From NCBI GenBank assembly GCA_003427395.1, contig BFEA01000273.1, forward strand, positions 1,046,779 to 1,110,778: a stretch of DNA of 64,000 nt. The letters run 5' to 3'. The notes under the pieces are model-generated. The model worked only from the letters and a program-made list of their open reading frames with translations, did not search any database and had not been told where the DNA came from. Numbering within the stretch: position 1 is the first letter of the stretch; the number at the start of each line of letters is the position of its first letter. Positions 1 through 11,377 of the stretch are shown piece by piece. This DNA is from Chara braunii. Taxonomy: Eukaryota > Streptophyta > Charophyceae > Charales > Characeae. The position numbers were made by a program, and so were the translations under genes.

Positions 1-700
1 TCTTAAGACCGCATCTATCCAGGTCGTCGGTCTGGTAGGACCCGACGGCCTAGATGGCAGATTTGTTACATGGTTAGGTCGATCTGGGTCGTGGGGCGGT
101 AGGACCGGCGACGGCCCGAATTTTAGATTGTCACGTTAGCGATTTTAATAGTGTAGGGAAGGGGGGAAGATCTCACTCGCATCTGAGTGGAATTGAGTGA
201 TGGTACAGATTGGTGTAAGTCTTGAGGCATTGTGAAGTAGTTTGAGTGTGTTGAAATTGCAAGCGAAGATCTCAAATGGTCGTTGTTAATAGTGAGGGCT
301 AAGCGCTAGCAAAGTTGTGAATGCATCGCTCTGTGTTTTTGCGGGAAGATACATTTGCAGGTTGCACTTGCGATAAGCAGGGGGCGCGAGGCCAGTTGTC
401 ACAGGCAGCTGCTTAATGACACAACCCGAATGGTCGTGTTGCTCGGCTTCAGGATCCGTACGAATGTGGTGCCTGTCGTGACAAAGCCGTTACTGGCAAT
501 CTTCCCTTTTTCTAGCCGACAGCCGAGTTCTCAAGACTAAGGCCGTATTCAAAGTCCTAATTCATCCGCCTCGAAGAAGACTCGATTTATCATCTACATG
601 ATCTATTTTTCCCTGTTCTAGCGGAAGATTCGTTCTCCTTTTCCGAGGAAGAAGGGAGCAAGGCAGAGGCTGATGAGAAGAATTTTGATGCATGCCTTGC
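1..700. other. unassigned sequence with a weak GGTAGGACC repeat
   Basis: No coding similarity recognised. Two segments near 33-60 and 90-118 share the words GGTAGGACC and GACGGCC at a spacing of about 60 bases, suggesting the end of a degenerate tandem array running in from outside the window. The rest shows nothing I can name. Confidence 0.3.
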
Positions 701-705
701 GCTTT

Positions 706-1301
706 AGTTGCAGCTGACTGCAACAGCGGGTTGAATTTTCACTGAGTCTAACATTTCCGGTTCGCCGTTGATATCGTATCGATACATGTTCTGCTTATGG
801 GCAACTCTAACCATCTAGCTCTCCTTGTGACGCTGCGGTTTGGGATTTTGCATTCGAGACCTAGCGAGTGCGAGCGAGCCATGCCTACACAGAGGGAGGC
901 CCTGATACACATCCAGCGGGCTTAGACGGACTATGATCCAACCGTTGTGGTGACTATACTCTCCGCCACAATTGCAGTTGTGTGTCCAAGGCACCGCTGC
1001 TATGTTTTCGGGCCATGGCTGCTAATTGTTCAAACGGGCTGCGGTCATAGTTCGCAAAGGGTTATTGCTGAGGGTTCGCAAGTAGTGTTGTCATATTTTG
1101 TGTTGTGGTAGGAATGGTGGTCTTCATGCGCGTGCTTTAGTTGCGGCTGACCACAACATCGGGTTGAATTGCCATTGAGTCAACAATTTTGGTTCACCGT
1201 TGATATCGTATCGATACATGTTCTACTTATGGGCAACTTTGACCATCTAGCTCTCCTTGTCACACTGCGGTTTGGGATTTTGCATTCAACGGCGGGTCGA
1301 G
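706..1301 (+). repeat. direct repeat pair, about 160 bp each
   Basis: The segment 706-870 recurs at 1139-1301, about 433 bases downstream and in the same orientation. Shared text includes GATATCGTATCGATACATGT and CATCTAGCTCTCCTTGT, with scattered substitutions between copies. No open frame is conserved between them, so this is a non-coding duplication of moderate age. It lies upstream of copy A of the repeat locus and may belong to it. Confidence 0.75.
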
Positions 1302-1739
1302 GGCCTAGCAACATCTCGCCAACCCATCTCTTCTCCCGTTTCGGAGGCGTTGTGTTGTACTACAGTGGTTCCTAGGTCCGAGGACCTTAGACCGTTGTTG
1401 CCTTCTACTGTGGCATTCCCACCATAAGTCGTTGTCAACCCAGCGGACGATATGACGACACAAAGAGACTGCTGAGTAGAGTTGCTGCTGGACGGGGTAT
1501 AGTGGTTGCGCTAGACCACTGCAAGTGCAGCCTTTTTAGGCTGCATAGCGGCGCAGTTTGTTCCCGAGGGGAGGTGTTGTGGTTTAAGGGAGTGATCAGC
1601 ATCCGCAAGCAGATTATTGTTGCGGTTTGGAGATTCATCTCAGTGCTGCTGTTCTGCGTTTGGACGCGAGTTGACCCTTCTATTGTTCGACCACTCTGCT
1701 ACAATCATTGACCACCATTGCGTGGCCCACAAGCGTCTG

Positions 1740-1965
1740 ACGGATTCACGGCCCTCTCACGCGAGTCTAAGTGCACCTTCTCCTTTTGCCCTTCTTATTC
1801 TCAATCTAGTCTGTTGGTTCTAAGAGGAAGGCGGCAAGCGGGATTGCAACCCGTAATCCGTGCCAAGGCCTTTGTGGGAGGTTCGCCCCACCGATTGTGG
1901 GAGCTCTGTCTGGACCTAGGCGAGGCTCTGGAGGCAGGGACTATCAGGTATATCTCCTCTTACTT
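1740..1965 (+). repeat. leading conserved block of non-coding locus, copy A
   Basis: This block matches the reverse complement of about 20390-20600 (copy B). Shared landmarks in order are a CTCAATCTAGTC / GAGTCTAGTCC word, AGGAAGGCGG, GGGATTGCA followed by CCC, CAAGGCC, a GGTTCNCCC word and CCGATTG. The same order and spacing in two copies, with no shared open frame, identify it as the front of a repeated non-coding locus. No equivalent was found in copy C, whose front abuts a polypurine tract. Confidence 0.6.
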
Positions 1966-2159
1966 GTGTGAACCTACTATACCCTTATAACTATAGCTTT
2001 CTCCTCTGATTGAGAGATATGCATGTGTTCCCTTATGACTTTGTTTTCTTTTAAGGACTCAATCAAACTGAATGGAAGGAATGCATGTGTAAATCTCAAG
2101 TTTCATCTTATTTTGACCGAAAGCAGATTAAGGGATGAGCTGGGAGAAGGTGGGAGCAG

Positions 2160-2712
2160 GGCATTTTTGCATGCGTTTCACTCGGTCTTAAAGGCTTGCA
2201 TTGTGTCTAAGCTGAAAGGCTCAATGATATGTTTATTGGCTGTTTTCTGAAGGACCGGGCATTGTTTATAAGTTGAATGGCCTGGTTGCTGTGTTTATTT
2301 CTGAAGGCTTGTCTAGCTGATTTTCGAGACCAAGCATTGTTTTTAAGCTAAATGGCTTGGTTTGTTTGTTTCTTTTAGGGTTTCTAACTTAGGTTAGGTT
2401 GAACAGCCCAAGTTCTTGCTTTTAGTGACTTCTTACGGACTGAACATTGTTTTTAAGTTGGAAGTTCAATCTCCTATTTCATTTCGAGGCAGGATTTTGT
2501 GGAAGGGTAAGCATTGTTTTTAAGCTAAATAGTTTAGCCTGAAACCACTCACAAATGTAAATTGAGTATAACTAGAAGTACTTTATGTATATTTGCATGT
2601 GAAGAGGCAGTTGGGCATTGTTTCTAAGTTGAATGATCCAACGTTAAGCCATATCACTAAGAAAAGAAGGGGAAGTAAAGAGTGGGAAGTAATATGGGCA
2701 AGCTGAACATTG
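2160..2712 (+). repeat. hairpin-unit array A, first part
   Basis: Irregular tandem units share the loop core CATTGTTTTTAAGCTGAATG (cores near 2196, 2258, 2334, 2447, 2512, 2617 and 2709). Flanking arms differ between units but mostly pair with each other: ACCAAGC with GCTTGGT (2329-2366), GACCGGGC with GCCTGGTT (about 2251-2287), TGAAC with GTTCA (about 2443-2470), GTTGGG with TCCAAC (about 2611-2641). G-U pairing is needed in several. The first unit near 2196 does not pair convincingly. The last unit is split by the gypsy insertion at 2713 and resumes at 11378. Confidence 0.7.
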
Positions 2713-3570
2713 TGCAAGGAGAGCAGAATTTCATCATGAGTTTCACCAAATAAGAGCACACCAAAAGCTCATAATTGGCAATGCTATAATAGTCTCATCA
2801 TCATCAACGAAGAACCAATGTTGATATCCTATCTGGCGCTCGACGCCCGAACTGCAACTGGCAGATCCTATCTAGCCCATACTACAATGTCGATGATGAC
2901 GTCAACAGCTTCCCAAGTACGAGCAAACCTCAACCAATGCCGCACGCGTCAAGCACCGGGTATGTCTCTCGTATCACTCACAACCTCGTTCCCCAACTCA
3001 CAGATGCCACTTGGACCGAAGGACCAACATGCGCCCCATCCAGCATACACCAGCGCAGCTCGGCTATGGCTGCCTGCTCCTTCCAGCTCGCCCGTGAGCG
3101 CGTGAGCCTTGCAGGCGATAGCGCAGCAACGCTTGCGCGCAAAGAAGCCAGTGCCCGAATGCCAAATGCGTAGGCTGGCCCTTTCCTAAATGGAAGTGGC
3201 CAGCCTGCTTGCTTGCAGCCTGGCTGCGCTGGGCCCCTGCCCAGAAGCTTCCGGTAGGCCCAGGGAGGTTGAGCCTCAGACCAAACGAATCAGGCCCAGG
3301 GCCACCGACATTTACCCGTGCCCAGCTGCCCACTGTCTGAGTTGGGTCTATGTTGCGTATCTCGCCCCCCTTGACTTAGATACAGTAGATAAAGGAAGCC
3401 AGGGCCTGGTGCATTCAGCCAACTGGCGCTGCGCAACTGCCTGAATTTTCCCCAGTTGCGAAGTAGTCCAAAATAGGCCTCTTGTCGTCTGTTGGGCCTG
3501 CCTTCACTTAGGGCGGCCGACCCGTTGCAAATAGGGGCCCAGTAGGGCTTATCGAGGCCTATGCCTCGCA
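2713..3570 (-). repeat. 3' LTR of element 1
   Basis: 858 bp, aligned along almost its whole length to 10442-11377. It starts TGCAAGGA and ends CCTCGCA on the plus strand. Near its left edge about 75 bases present in the partner LTR are missing, which accounts for most of the length difference. Many point differences separate the two LTRs, so the insertion is not recent. Confidence 0.93.
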
Positions 3571-3581
3571 TTCCCTCCTCC
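3571..3581 (-). promoter_or_regulatory. polypurine tract of element 1
   Basis: On the minus strand GGAGGAGGGAA directly abuts the 3' LTR. This is the expected position and composition of the primer for plus-strand DNA synthesis in LTR retrotransposons. Confidence 0.8.
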
Positions 3582-3606
3582 ATACTTCGCTAGTCCTCTG
3601 AGAAGT

Positions 3607-4081
3607 TCAATCTTCGATAATTTGGCGCTCTTCTTTCTGCAGAGAGTTCTCATAGTGAGCGACAACCTGTGGAGCGGTTTGCATCAGTTCCTCCCTTGTG
3701 AACCACCTTTCCTCCTTTGGATCAGTGATGTTTGAACCAAACTCGGTACTGCAGCTTCGATTTTGGAGGACGTCCCCTACCGATCGGTCTTGGAACTCGC
3801 ATCTCTCTGTGATCCACGATTTCATCAATGTCGACCTCTCCATCCATGGTTGGGGGCAGCCTAGAGCGACGAGAGGGAAACTAATCAGTCTCTCTGAGCG
3901 GTGCAAGCTTAGAGGCACGAAAAACAGGGTAAGTAAGTAAGTGACCAGGGATGCGAATAACATAAGACGGCCCATCCGGTTCATTCCCGACAACATCTAG
4001 GATCTCCCATGGCCCAAAGTACTGCCGCATGAGCTTGCGGGAGATCCCGTGCTCCTGTCCCAGTTCTGAGGACTTGACCAA
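3607..4081 (-). pseudogene. integrase C-terminal / chromodomain-like end of element 1 pol
   Basis: Two overlapping minus-strand frames carry the pol C-terminus. The first (4081-3881) reads KLMRQYFGPWEILDVVGNEP and then YVIRIPGHLLTYPVFRASKL, the SH3-like GPF/GPY-type region that follows the integrase core in chromovirus-like gypsy elements. The second (3996-3607) holds DVLQNRSCSTEFGSN and ends with EERWFTREELMQTAPQVVAH, corresponding to the chromodomain-like tail seen intact in element 3 (EDRWFTRDELTETAP). A frameshift separates the two. Such tails are thought to guide integration to particular chromatin; here the protein is broken. Confidence 0.75.
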
Positions 4082-5146
4082 ACTCTCTCTCCTACCTGAA
4101 ATGTGGATGGGCGGTGGCGTTTGTTCTCATACTCTATCATCGCCGCCTTTGCCTTGTACATCTGCTCAACAGCCTGCTGCATCAGCTGCTCATATCGATA
4201 AGCAAACTCTAAAGTCCATGGTGCAACAGAGGGCTGGTTCTTAGGTAGTAAGAAATCCAAGGGCAGTCTAGGCTTAAAGGTTAATAGCAGACTATTTGGG
4301 CTCACGCCCGTTCCACCGTGCACCGCATTGTTGTACAGGCTAGCGATGAGAGCAAGTTTCTCATCCCAGTCTACCTGGTTTGGCTTGATGTAATGCCTCA
4401 GCAGGTGTTGTACAGCGCTTCTGCTTGCCCATTTGCCCTGGGATGGTTTCCTGATGTCATCAGCAGCTGCGTTCCCTATTCTGCAGCTGCGGCTTTCCAA
4501 GTTCACTTGTGAATCGCACATGACAGTCACTGGCTATAGATTTTGGCAGTCCAAAATCTCTAACCCAGTTCTCTTTGAACAACTTAATTACACATTCGGT
4601 CTTAATTGTTGCAGGCATTGCGACTAACCTAGCGTACTTACTAAGTCTATCCACGATGATATAGACGTACCGCATACCACTCTTCCTGGTGACCAGCGTA
4701 TCCATGCAGTCCATGGACAGGCTTTCGCCTGGCCTTTCCGAAATCGGAAGGGGCTTCAAAAGCCCAAGAGGAGCCTGTGTACGTGGCTTGTCCCTCTGAC
4801 AGACCTGACAAGTTTCCACGTACAGATTCGCGTCTCTCATCATCATGGGCCACCAGAACCGCTGCAACAAATTGGTTGCAATCTTCTTGAAACCAAAATG
4901 GTCCGTGGCGTCATGACACTCTCCTAAAAATAAATTGCGCAAAGACTCCCTATTTGGCACACGTAAACGTTTATTCCCAGCCTTCTTGAGGAACAACAAG
5001 CCGTTGACCAACTCAAACTCAACAAAAGTCACTTCGTCCTTCGCCTCGAGTTTGCGAGTGATCTCATATATAAATGGATCCTCCCGGTAGGTTTCCACCA
5101 CAGAATGAGTAACATCGTCCGCAAGCCCAAACTCAATGATCAGCAC
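3997..5146 (-). pseudogene. integrase of element 1, broken
   Basis: Minus-strand frames at 5146-4460 and 4530-3997. The N-terminal zinc-binding HHCC motif is present: HDATDH (HX4H) followed by CQVC. The catalytic core has the first aspartate in SMDCMDTL and the second in ASDCHVRFTSELG, 50-odd residues apart as expected. A frameshift near 4510-4530 follows. In the next frame the region that should read HP-T-GQTE instead reads RKPSQGKWASRS, so the catalytic glutamate is not visible. Then AVQHLLRHYIKPNQVDWDE and SLYNNAVHGGTGVSPN match the conserved integrase C-terminal half. It would not be active as it stands. Confidence 0.88.
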
Positions 5147-5560
5147 ACAAAGGAAGTCTGGCCTACATGACAGCGCATCAGCAACTCTATTGTACTCTCC
5201 TGTGATGTACTGGGTTCGAAGTCATAATACTCAATAACTTCAATCCAATGTTTCAACGCATCAGAGAGCACTGGATGGGTTCTCATCCACTTCAAGGTCT
5301 GATGATCAGTCCTGACGATGAAGAACTTCCCAAGGAGATAACGTCTCCAATGGGTCAGTGCCTTGTAAATCGCATAGACCTCCTCCTCATAGGTGGACTT
5401 AGCCAACTTATGAGAGGGCATCTTTTTGGACATGTACTCAACTGGCCTCAACTTTGGCCCCTCCTACTGTGCTAGCACAACACCAATGCCATATTGGCTG
5501 GCATCCGTGGTTACAATGAAAGGCTTGTCAGGATCAGGAAGTTTCAAGACCCCATGATGC
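5140..5560 (-). pseudogene. RNase H domain of element 1
   Basis: The domain begins at the end of the RT frame with PFIVTTDASQYGIGVVLAQ, whose TTDAS carries the first catalytic aspartate. A stop near 5462-5470 breaks the frame. The next frame (5451-5140) continues RPVEYMSKKMPSHKLAKST, then YEEEVYAIYKALTHWRRYL with the catalytic glutamate region, then VRTDHQTLKWM with the next aspartate and histidine. In LTR elements this enzyme removes the RNA strand after reverse transcription. Same family as the fragments at 23532-23798, 33640-33960 and 53990-54350. Confidence 0.88.
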
Positions 5561-6358
5561 GTCAATGCATGATTCAGATGTCTAAAAGCAGCCTCGCACC
5601 TGTCTGTCCACTCCCATGGGGTATCAAGGGGAGTCAGATCCGTCAAAGGGGCGACAATTATGCTATAATTCTCCACAAAATTGTGATAGTAGTCGGTCAT
5701 CCCTAAGAAGGACCTCATCTCAGTCACAGACTGATGACGCGGCCAGTCACTAATGCTGGCCACCTTCTCATCATCGGGCTTCAAGCCTTCCGCGGAAATC
5801 TCATGACCCAAGTATAAGATGCGAGTGCGACCAAACTCACATTTCTCCCCATTGATCTTGAACTTGTGCTGCCGAAGGAGACTGAGGACTTTGTCTAAGT
5901 GCGCTACATGCTCCTCGACAGTCCTACTAAAAATAAGTATGTCATCGAGGTACACGATGACAAACTTACCCAAGTAGTCGTGAAAGATCCAATTCATAGC
6001 GTGCTGAAAGGTGCCAGGAGCATTGCAAAGGCCAAAAGGCATCACCACAAACTCGTACAGACCAGCTCGTCTGATCGGCGGTTTTCTGTTGATCCTTGGA
6101 CCGGATTGCAATCTGATGGTACCCGTACTTCAGATCTATCTTACTGAAGTACCGACACCCATGCACTCTATCTAGCAAATCGTCGATGCGCGGTAGGGGG
6201 TCTCTATTCTTAATAGTGATGGCATTGAGGCCCCTATAGTCAATGCACATCCTCAATGTTCCCCCTTCTTCGGTACGAATAGGACTGGAGATCCATAAGG
6301 AGAAACACTCGACCGCATCCACCCCTTCTCTACGAGAGTTGCCGGCGAAGCTCATCAA
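5464..6358 (-). pseudogene. reverse transcriptase of element 1, frameshifted
   Basis: The fingers and palm are split over two frames. The first (6358-5966) has [40 protein letters not shown] and LKYGYHQI, all gypsy RT landmarks. A frameshift near 6090-6110 then moves the reading to 6111-5464, which has FVVMPFGLCNAPGTFQHAMN and the catalytic box [12 protein letters not shown] (YLDD), followed by LGHEISAEGLKPDDEKV and the thumb FLGMTDYYHNFVENYS. All catalytic residues are visible, so one indel is the main lesion. The region continues straight into RNase H. Confidence 0.93.
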
Positions 6359-7025
6359 GCTTGCCTTGAGACATCCAATAGATCCTACCCTTTGGGATGC
6401 TAGACCCTGGGATAATCTCTATCATGTGGACGACCTCCCTCTCAACAACCCTTGTAGGCTCTTCAAATAGATCACGGTACTTGTCGACTACTCCCTCTAT
6501 CTCCGGCGACATTTTCACTTGCTCGCCTGCTGCAGAGACATAAACTAGATACATACCCTCCTTCAGATTTTGCTTATAATAATTATAGAACGCAACCGCA
6601 CACATGCATCCATAGGACTCAATCAGACTACTAGCTTTGAACTTACGTAATCTGGCGGTCCCTCCACCTGGCAAAGTGTGTTTGACCACTTTTCGGTCCA
6701 AGTCAAATTGGGGTTGTGCTACGGAGAGGTAGTACATACCTAACAAGATATCCATAGGGAGATCATTGCTCACTAGGAATGAGATACGATGTCTCAATTC
6801 CCCTCCCGCGTACAGGAAACAACACTCAACATCCTGAAGGTAGTCGTTGACTACCATGCGCAGTTTGTTGGCACAGGTTGACTCCACAGGTCGACTCAGG
6901 CGTTGCACTCGCCCCTGTAAGCACAGCCTCTCAATGCACGCGCGTCTAATAAACTTCCTAGTCGAGCAAGTGTCATAATAGGCCCCGGCCTTGCGGCCGC
7001 CGATGACCACCTCGCCAACGAACAT
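6330..7025 (-). pseudogene. aspartic protease and protease-RT linker of element 1
   Basis: A 231-residue minus-strand frame. Near its N-terminus GAYYDTCSTRKFIRRACIER sits where related elements have AHIDSGATHSYIS, so the DSG/DTG active site has become DTC: the catalytic aspartate is kept and the glycine lost. About 80 residues on, PMDILLGMYYL matches the second conserved protease motif (D-ILG-D/W). The C-terminal half contains GVVDKYRDLFEEPT and then IPGSSIPKGRIYWMS, the linker that precedes RT in gypsy polyproteins (usually ending in PY-R-S or MS). Probably inactive because of the glycine change. Confidence 0.75.
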
Positions 7026-7235
7026 CTCTCCCTAAGGGGCTTTGACCAATGCCGTCCAAGAAGCTAGTGGGTCTGATCTAGACCACTCCTCTAGCTCCTC
7101 TAAGGATTCAACTCGATGGGTCTGAATGTGTTTGCCGGACGACGATGGAGTCAGTAGCTTGGGCCATCTCTCGAGATGGTGAGGGTGTGTCCACCACCTC
7201 GACCCTAGCACGAACAACTAACATTCCTATCGGCC

Positions 7236-7640
7236 CTACGCGTTTCCTGGAGCGGTGCCAAAACTGCTGGCCACATTGCTACCAACGGGAGCGCAGGATC
7301 CCAACAATTGCCCCATTGTAGGCGGGATCTTCTCGGTCACCTTTTTGTTACGACACTTGAATTGGTTATGGCCATATTGGCCACAACGAATGCAAGCTTG
7401 CCGAGTGTACCGGTCTCTCCACACATCCTCACTAAGACCCGCTTTCTCCCATGGAGCATTGGGGTCAACTCCACGGTGCCTACCGGTCGCCTTACCTTTC
7501 TGGGCTACGACAACGACTACTCCAGCCCCTGAAGCTTCTACGCTGCCCGCCTCTGAACCTCTCCCGCCTGGAACTCGTCGTCCAACTTGATGGTAGAACC
7601 ATCGTTGTGGATGAACATAATGCGTCCCTTCGCTTTCCAA
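7236..7640 (-). pseudogene. gag nucleocapsid region with CCHC zinc knuckle, element 1
   Basis: A minus-strand frame of 134 residues contains CIRCGQYGHNQFKC, a perfect CX2CX4HX4C knuckle that binds the RNA genome in gag nucleocapsid. A Gly/Gln/Arg-rich stretch precedes it. It overlaps the main gag frame, and a frameshift near 7540-7640 joins the two. The region 7032-7235 between knuckle and protease is open only in short frames. Confidence 0.85.
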
Positions 7641-8970
7641 TTGCGAGGCACTGTCTTTTTCCTACCATCCGTCGTGGGTGTCTGACCATGCCCTATCTTT
7701 GCTTCCAGGTCTAGGGCCTTCTTGCTAAACGACGAGAAGTTGTGCATGTTGATGTTGGCCTCATCTGCCAACTGGTTCCTGAGAGGCATAGGTAAACATC
7801 TCAGGTAAGAGGTGAGTAAAACCTCGGGGTCATAGCGAACCCCAGGGACACAGATTAGACGTTCTACAGCGTCAGTGCCCTCTCTCACTGACTTAAACTG
7901 CCTCGTGTGCAGTGTCAAGATCGCATCAATAGCCTTTTGGGCCTCCTGCGGATCATGCCACCTATCTTCCACCAACTTGAGGAAGTCATTCAATTTCTGG
8001 GTGACTGCCCAAGCGTGAAAGTCATGACGATACCCCTGGAGCTGCACTAAACCACTCAACCATCTTGCTGCACTCCCCTCTAGATAGGAGGCAGCCACAA
8101 GCACTTCCTCGTGCAGCAAGGTAAGTTTGCACCTAACATAGACTGGCACTGCCCTCAACCATGTGTCGAGGTCTTCGCCCCTCTTATCCCCTGTAAAGGG
8201 TTTAGGAGCGGCGATGGTCATCTTTGGAACCCACTGACTTTGTCCTGGTACCTGCACCATTCCGGACTGTGGACCTTGTGGTGCAGGTTGCTGCACTATC
8301 TGCTCAGGCTGCGAACACTGCGGCTGTGCACGATGCGAGACAACAGGCTGCCCGCTTACGGCAACCTGAGACAGAGGTTGGGAAAACACTGTCTGTACAG
8401 AAACCTGCAAACTAAGACCTGCTGAGAACCCGCCTGTTAAAGGCATACCCAGGGAGACAGGCTGAACCGATGCTAGAGCGGTATATAGGGATAACCCAGT
8501 CACCGGTGGGACAAAAGGAGGATGTACAACGGGCTAGACACCAAAGCTTGGTCAGTGATGGTGTCGCCTGCACTCGCCCGACCAACACGGCCAGACTTTG
8601 CTGGATGTCTTGTAAGATCGCCGTCGTCTGTTGATCTTTGCATCTCTACTACTAGCAAGACCGACCTCAGGGTCCTCACTTCATCCAACTTCGCTGGGTC
8701 CATCTCCTCTAACTCGCTAATGCTCGCTTCTCGCCACTGCTACCTGGCTCTTCTTCTAATCATTCTTTCTTTTTCGGCATTAATCTTTCCTAAAGCCTTC
8801 TGTAGTTGTGCCTCGGGATCAGCAGCTCACTGTATGACGACCTCCTCGAGAGTCAACACTAATCGCTCGCTTACCACGGCGCCAGTGGACTGACTCACGG
8901 TTTGTGCGACCGTTGACCCCACAAAACCTGAACCACTAGCCTGAGAACTTTGTTGCGCAGCAGTGGCCAT
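7538..8970 (-). pseudogene. gag (capsid) of element 1, with an early stop
   Basis: A likely start codon is at 8970-8968 (MATAAQQSSQASGSG). It runs into an in-frame TGA near 8830, then an acidic/basic coiled-coil-like stretch (QLQKALGKINAEKERMIRR, then SISELEEMDPAKLDEV). The longest open piece is 8503-7538 (321 residues): a Gln/Pro/Ser-rich front, then MTIAAPKPFTGDKRGEDLDT, WLRAVPVYV and SYLEGSAARWLSGL, which is the retrotransposon gag capsid signature. Gag proteins build the virus-like particle. Upstream of 8500 several indels are needed to join the frames. Confidence 0.8.
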
Positions 8971-10426
8971 GGTTGCTGAAGTAGCGGCTTGGCTTGTGAG
9001 TGCTTCGCTTGTGAGTGCTCCACTTGTCTCTACGTCCCTAGCTCTTCTCTACTAGTGCTGCCTCTCTCTCTGCTTGCGGAACAAGTATCTGTCGCCCTCT
9101 CGTCCTAATGCCAAATGGGCAATCGGGCGTCTAGCCAATCACAAGAGCCTATCGTGTGACTGTGGGACTTCCCCGTCGCTCATAAGCTACAAAACTGCAC
9201 ACCGTCTGCACTAGGACACTCGATCAATGCCTACCGCAGCGACATGTACAAACCGATTTATAATAAAATAAAAGTAATAATCAATGGTTCTTTCAAAAAA
9301 TGTACATTTGGGTCCAACAGGTAAGTTCGGATTCCTACAAACGAAAACTATTTTACTTTGACTAGTCCGCAAACAGAAGCACAAGGAACAACAAACAGTT
9401 CTAACTAATGTTGTCTGTCAGAAGTTAATGGTCGTACATCTAACTAATGAAAATAAACATAAAATTGTTGGGTCTGTTTGCAAAATGGGATCTTACCCGA
9501 ACTTATCATCTGGAATCTACCCCTCGCTCAATTCTTCTTATATGTCTCTTATCGTCAACGTCCCTGAGCAAAAAAGGTGTGCACACGGCCCACCCCTGTG
9601 CCCCCAGTTCTGCTGAGCTGGCCAGCCCTGCACAATCTTTATCCTCACGTGCATCGAGCCTTACACCGACCAATTGGCTGATCAGGAGGTGTTTTCATGG
9701 ACGGCCCCCGAAGTCCTCAGGAATTCCTTACCGTCGCAAACAGAACGACGATCACAGCCAATGGAAGGTACCCCGCCGGTGCTTATTTACAGACGCCCGG
9801 TCTCGTCTCTCCCCTAGGGCTGGCCTGCCCTTCAGAACCCCTCTACAACGCAACGGGCAAACAAAGGACAAAGCACCAAAGCATGCATGCTCTACTCCCG
9901 GTGGGTTGGCATGGTGACCGTGACCCAGTGCTTCATCCAGGGCCCATCAAATAACACCGCCCTCTCCTTCAAGATGCTCCACGTGAAGATTGACAACCCT
10001 CAAGGTTGAGTGCACACGACTCCTCACATGAGAGGACTCTCAAGACAGAACACACATCCTCACGGTAAGAAGTGTTGAAGAGGGTAGATAAGGTTAGGTG
10101 CAACGTACCTCAAAATATCTGGCCCCAACCACAGATATTCTCACCAGATGACCCGATGTTGATTGTGATGACCAATCACAGCTTCGGCACAACCAGCATT
10201 GCACAACCGTTCCACCTCAGCACCACATCGGATAGTTTTCATCACACTGCGAACACCCAATAATAACCGCTTAGCCTTCCTAGCGAACCCCTCTGCACCT
10301 GGGTCGCCTACTTATCTTCGCCCTCCTCACTACACACGTCCCACGGCACGGTCACTCACCGTACACACCGCGTGTATATACCGCATTAGGCAAAAGATAA
10401 GTGCCAGATTAGCGCACCGAACCACA
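8971..10426 (-). other. 5' leader of element 1
   Basis: About 1.45 kb between the primer site and the first gag ATG, with no recognisable domain and only short chance frames. Long leaders are common in plant gypsy elements and usually carry packaging and dimerisation signals; I cannot identify those here. The stretch near 9270-9450 is AT-rich compared with its surroundings. Confidence 0.6.
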
Positions 10427-10438
10427 GCTCCGATACCA
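10427..10438 (-). promoter_or_regulatory. primer binding site, initiator-Met tRNA type
   Basis: On the minus strand TGGTATCGGAGC lies three bases inside the 5' LTR. This is the standard plant retrotransposon primer site complementary to the 3' end of initiator methionine tRNA (usual form TGGTATCAGAGC). Position and sequence together fix the LTR boundary at 10442 and the element's direction. Confidence 0.88.
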
Positions 10439-10441
10439 AAT

Positions 10442-11377
10442 TGCAAGGAAGATGAGCAATCGCGAACTTCAGCAATCAAACAGCATCATACACATGCGAC
10501 CAGATAGTCGTGACCTCGAACCAAAAGCAGAATTGCATCACGAGTTTCACCAAATAAGAGCACACCAAAACCTCAAAATTTACAATGCTGGAATAGTCTC
10601 ATCATGATCAACGACGAACAAATGTTGATATCCCATCTGGCATTCGGCGCCCAGACTACGAATGGCAGATCCTATCTAGCCTATACTACAATGTCGTTGA
10701 TGACGTCAACAGCTTCCCAAGTACGGGCAGACCTCGACCAATGTCGCACGCGTCAAGCACCAGGTATGTCTCTTATATCACTCACAACCTCGTTCCCCAA
10801 CTCACAGATGCCACTTGCACCCAAGGACCAACATGCGCCCCATCTAGCATATAGCAGCGCAACTCGGCTATGGCTGCCTGCTCCTTCCAACTTGCCCGTG
10901 AGCACGTGAGCCTGGCACGCAATAGCGCAGCAGCGCTTGCAAGCAAAGCAGCCAGTGCCCGAATGCCAAATGTGTAGACTGGCCCTTTCCTAAATGGAAG
11001 TGGCCAGCCTGCTTGCTTGCAGCCTGGCTGCACTGGGCCCCTGCCCAGAAGCTTCCGGTAGGCCCAAGGAGGCTGAGCCTAAGACCAAACGAATCAGGCC
11101 CGGGGCCACCGACAGTTACCCGTGCCCAACTGCCCATTGTCTGAGTTGGGTCTATGTTGCGTATCTCGCCCAGGGCCTAACTTAGATACAGTCGATAAAG
11201 GAAGTCAGGGCTCGGGTGCATTCAACCAACTGGCGCTGCGCAACTGCCTGAATTTTCCCCAGTTGCGAAGTAGTCCAAAATAGGCCTCTTGTCGTCTGTC
11301 GGGCCTGCCTTCACTTAGGGCGGCCGACCTGTTGCAAATAGGGACCCAGTAGGGCTTATCGAGGCCTATACCTCGCA
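10442..11377 (-). repeat. 5' LTR of element 1
   Basis: 936 bp, starting TGCAAGGA and ending CCTCGCA on the plus strand, like its partner at 2713-3570. The longer copy retains about 75 bases near 10450-10525 that the other LTR has lost. A clear TATA box was not found. Confidence 0.93.

Larger units (their letters stand above)
2713..11377 (-). mobile_element. complete Ty3/gypsy LTR retrotransposon (element 1)
   Basis: An 8665-bp element on the minus strand bounded by two related LTRs with TG...CA ends. Reading the minus strand, the order is 5' LTR (11377-10442), primer binding site, leader, gag, CCHC knuckle, protease, RT, RNase H, integrase, C-terminal domain, polypurine tract, 3' LTR (3570-2713). 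RT before integrase makes it Ty3/gypsy rather than copia. Four bases (ATTG) are duplicated at 2709-2712 and 11378-11381; a 5-bp duplication is usual for gypsy elements, so the site may have lost a match. Frameshifts and stops in every gene make it non-autonomous. It sits inside a hairpin unit of copy A, so it is younger than that array. Confidence 0.93.

Noticed and set aside
2713-3570. Reading frames of about 90 residues shared by both LTRs of element 1 (for example 2818-3105 and 10604-10909).
   Set aside because: They are conserved only because the LTRs are copies of each other; codon-position patterns are not visible.
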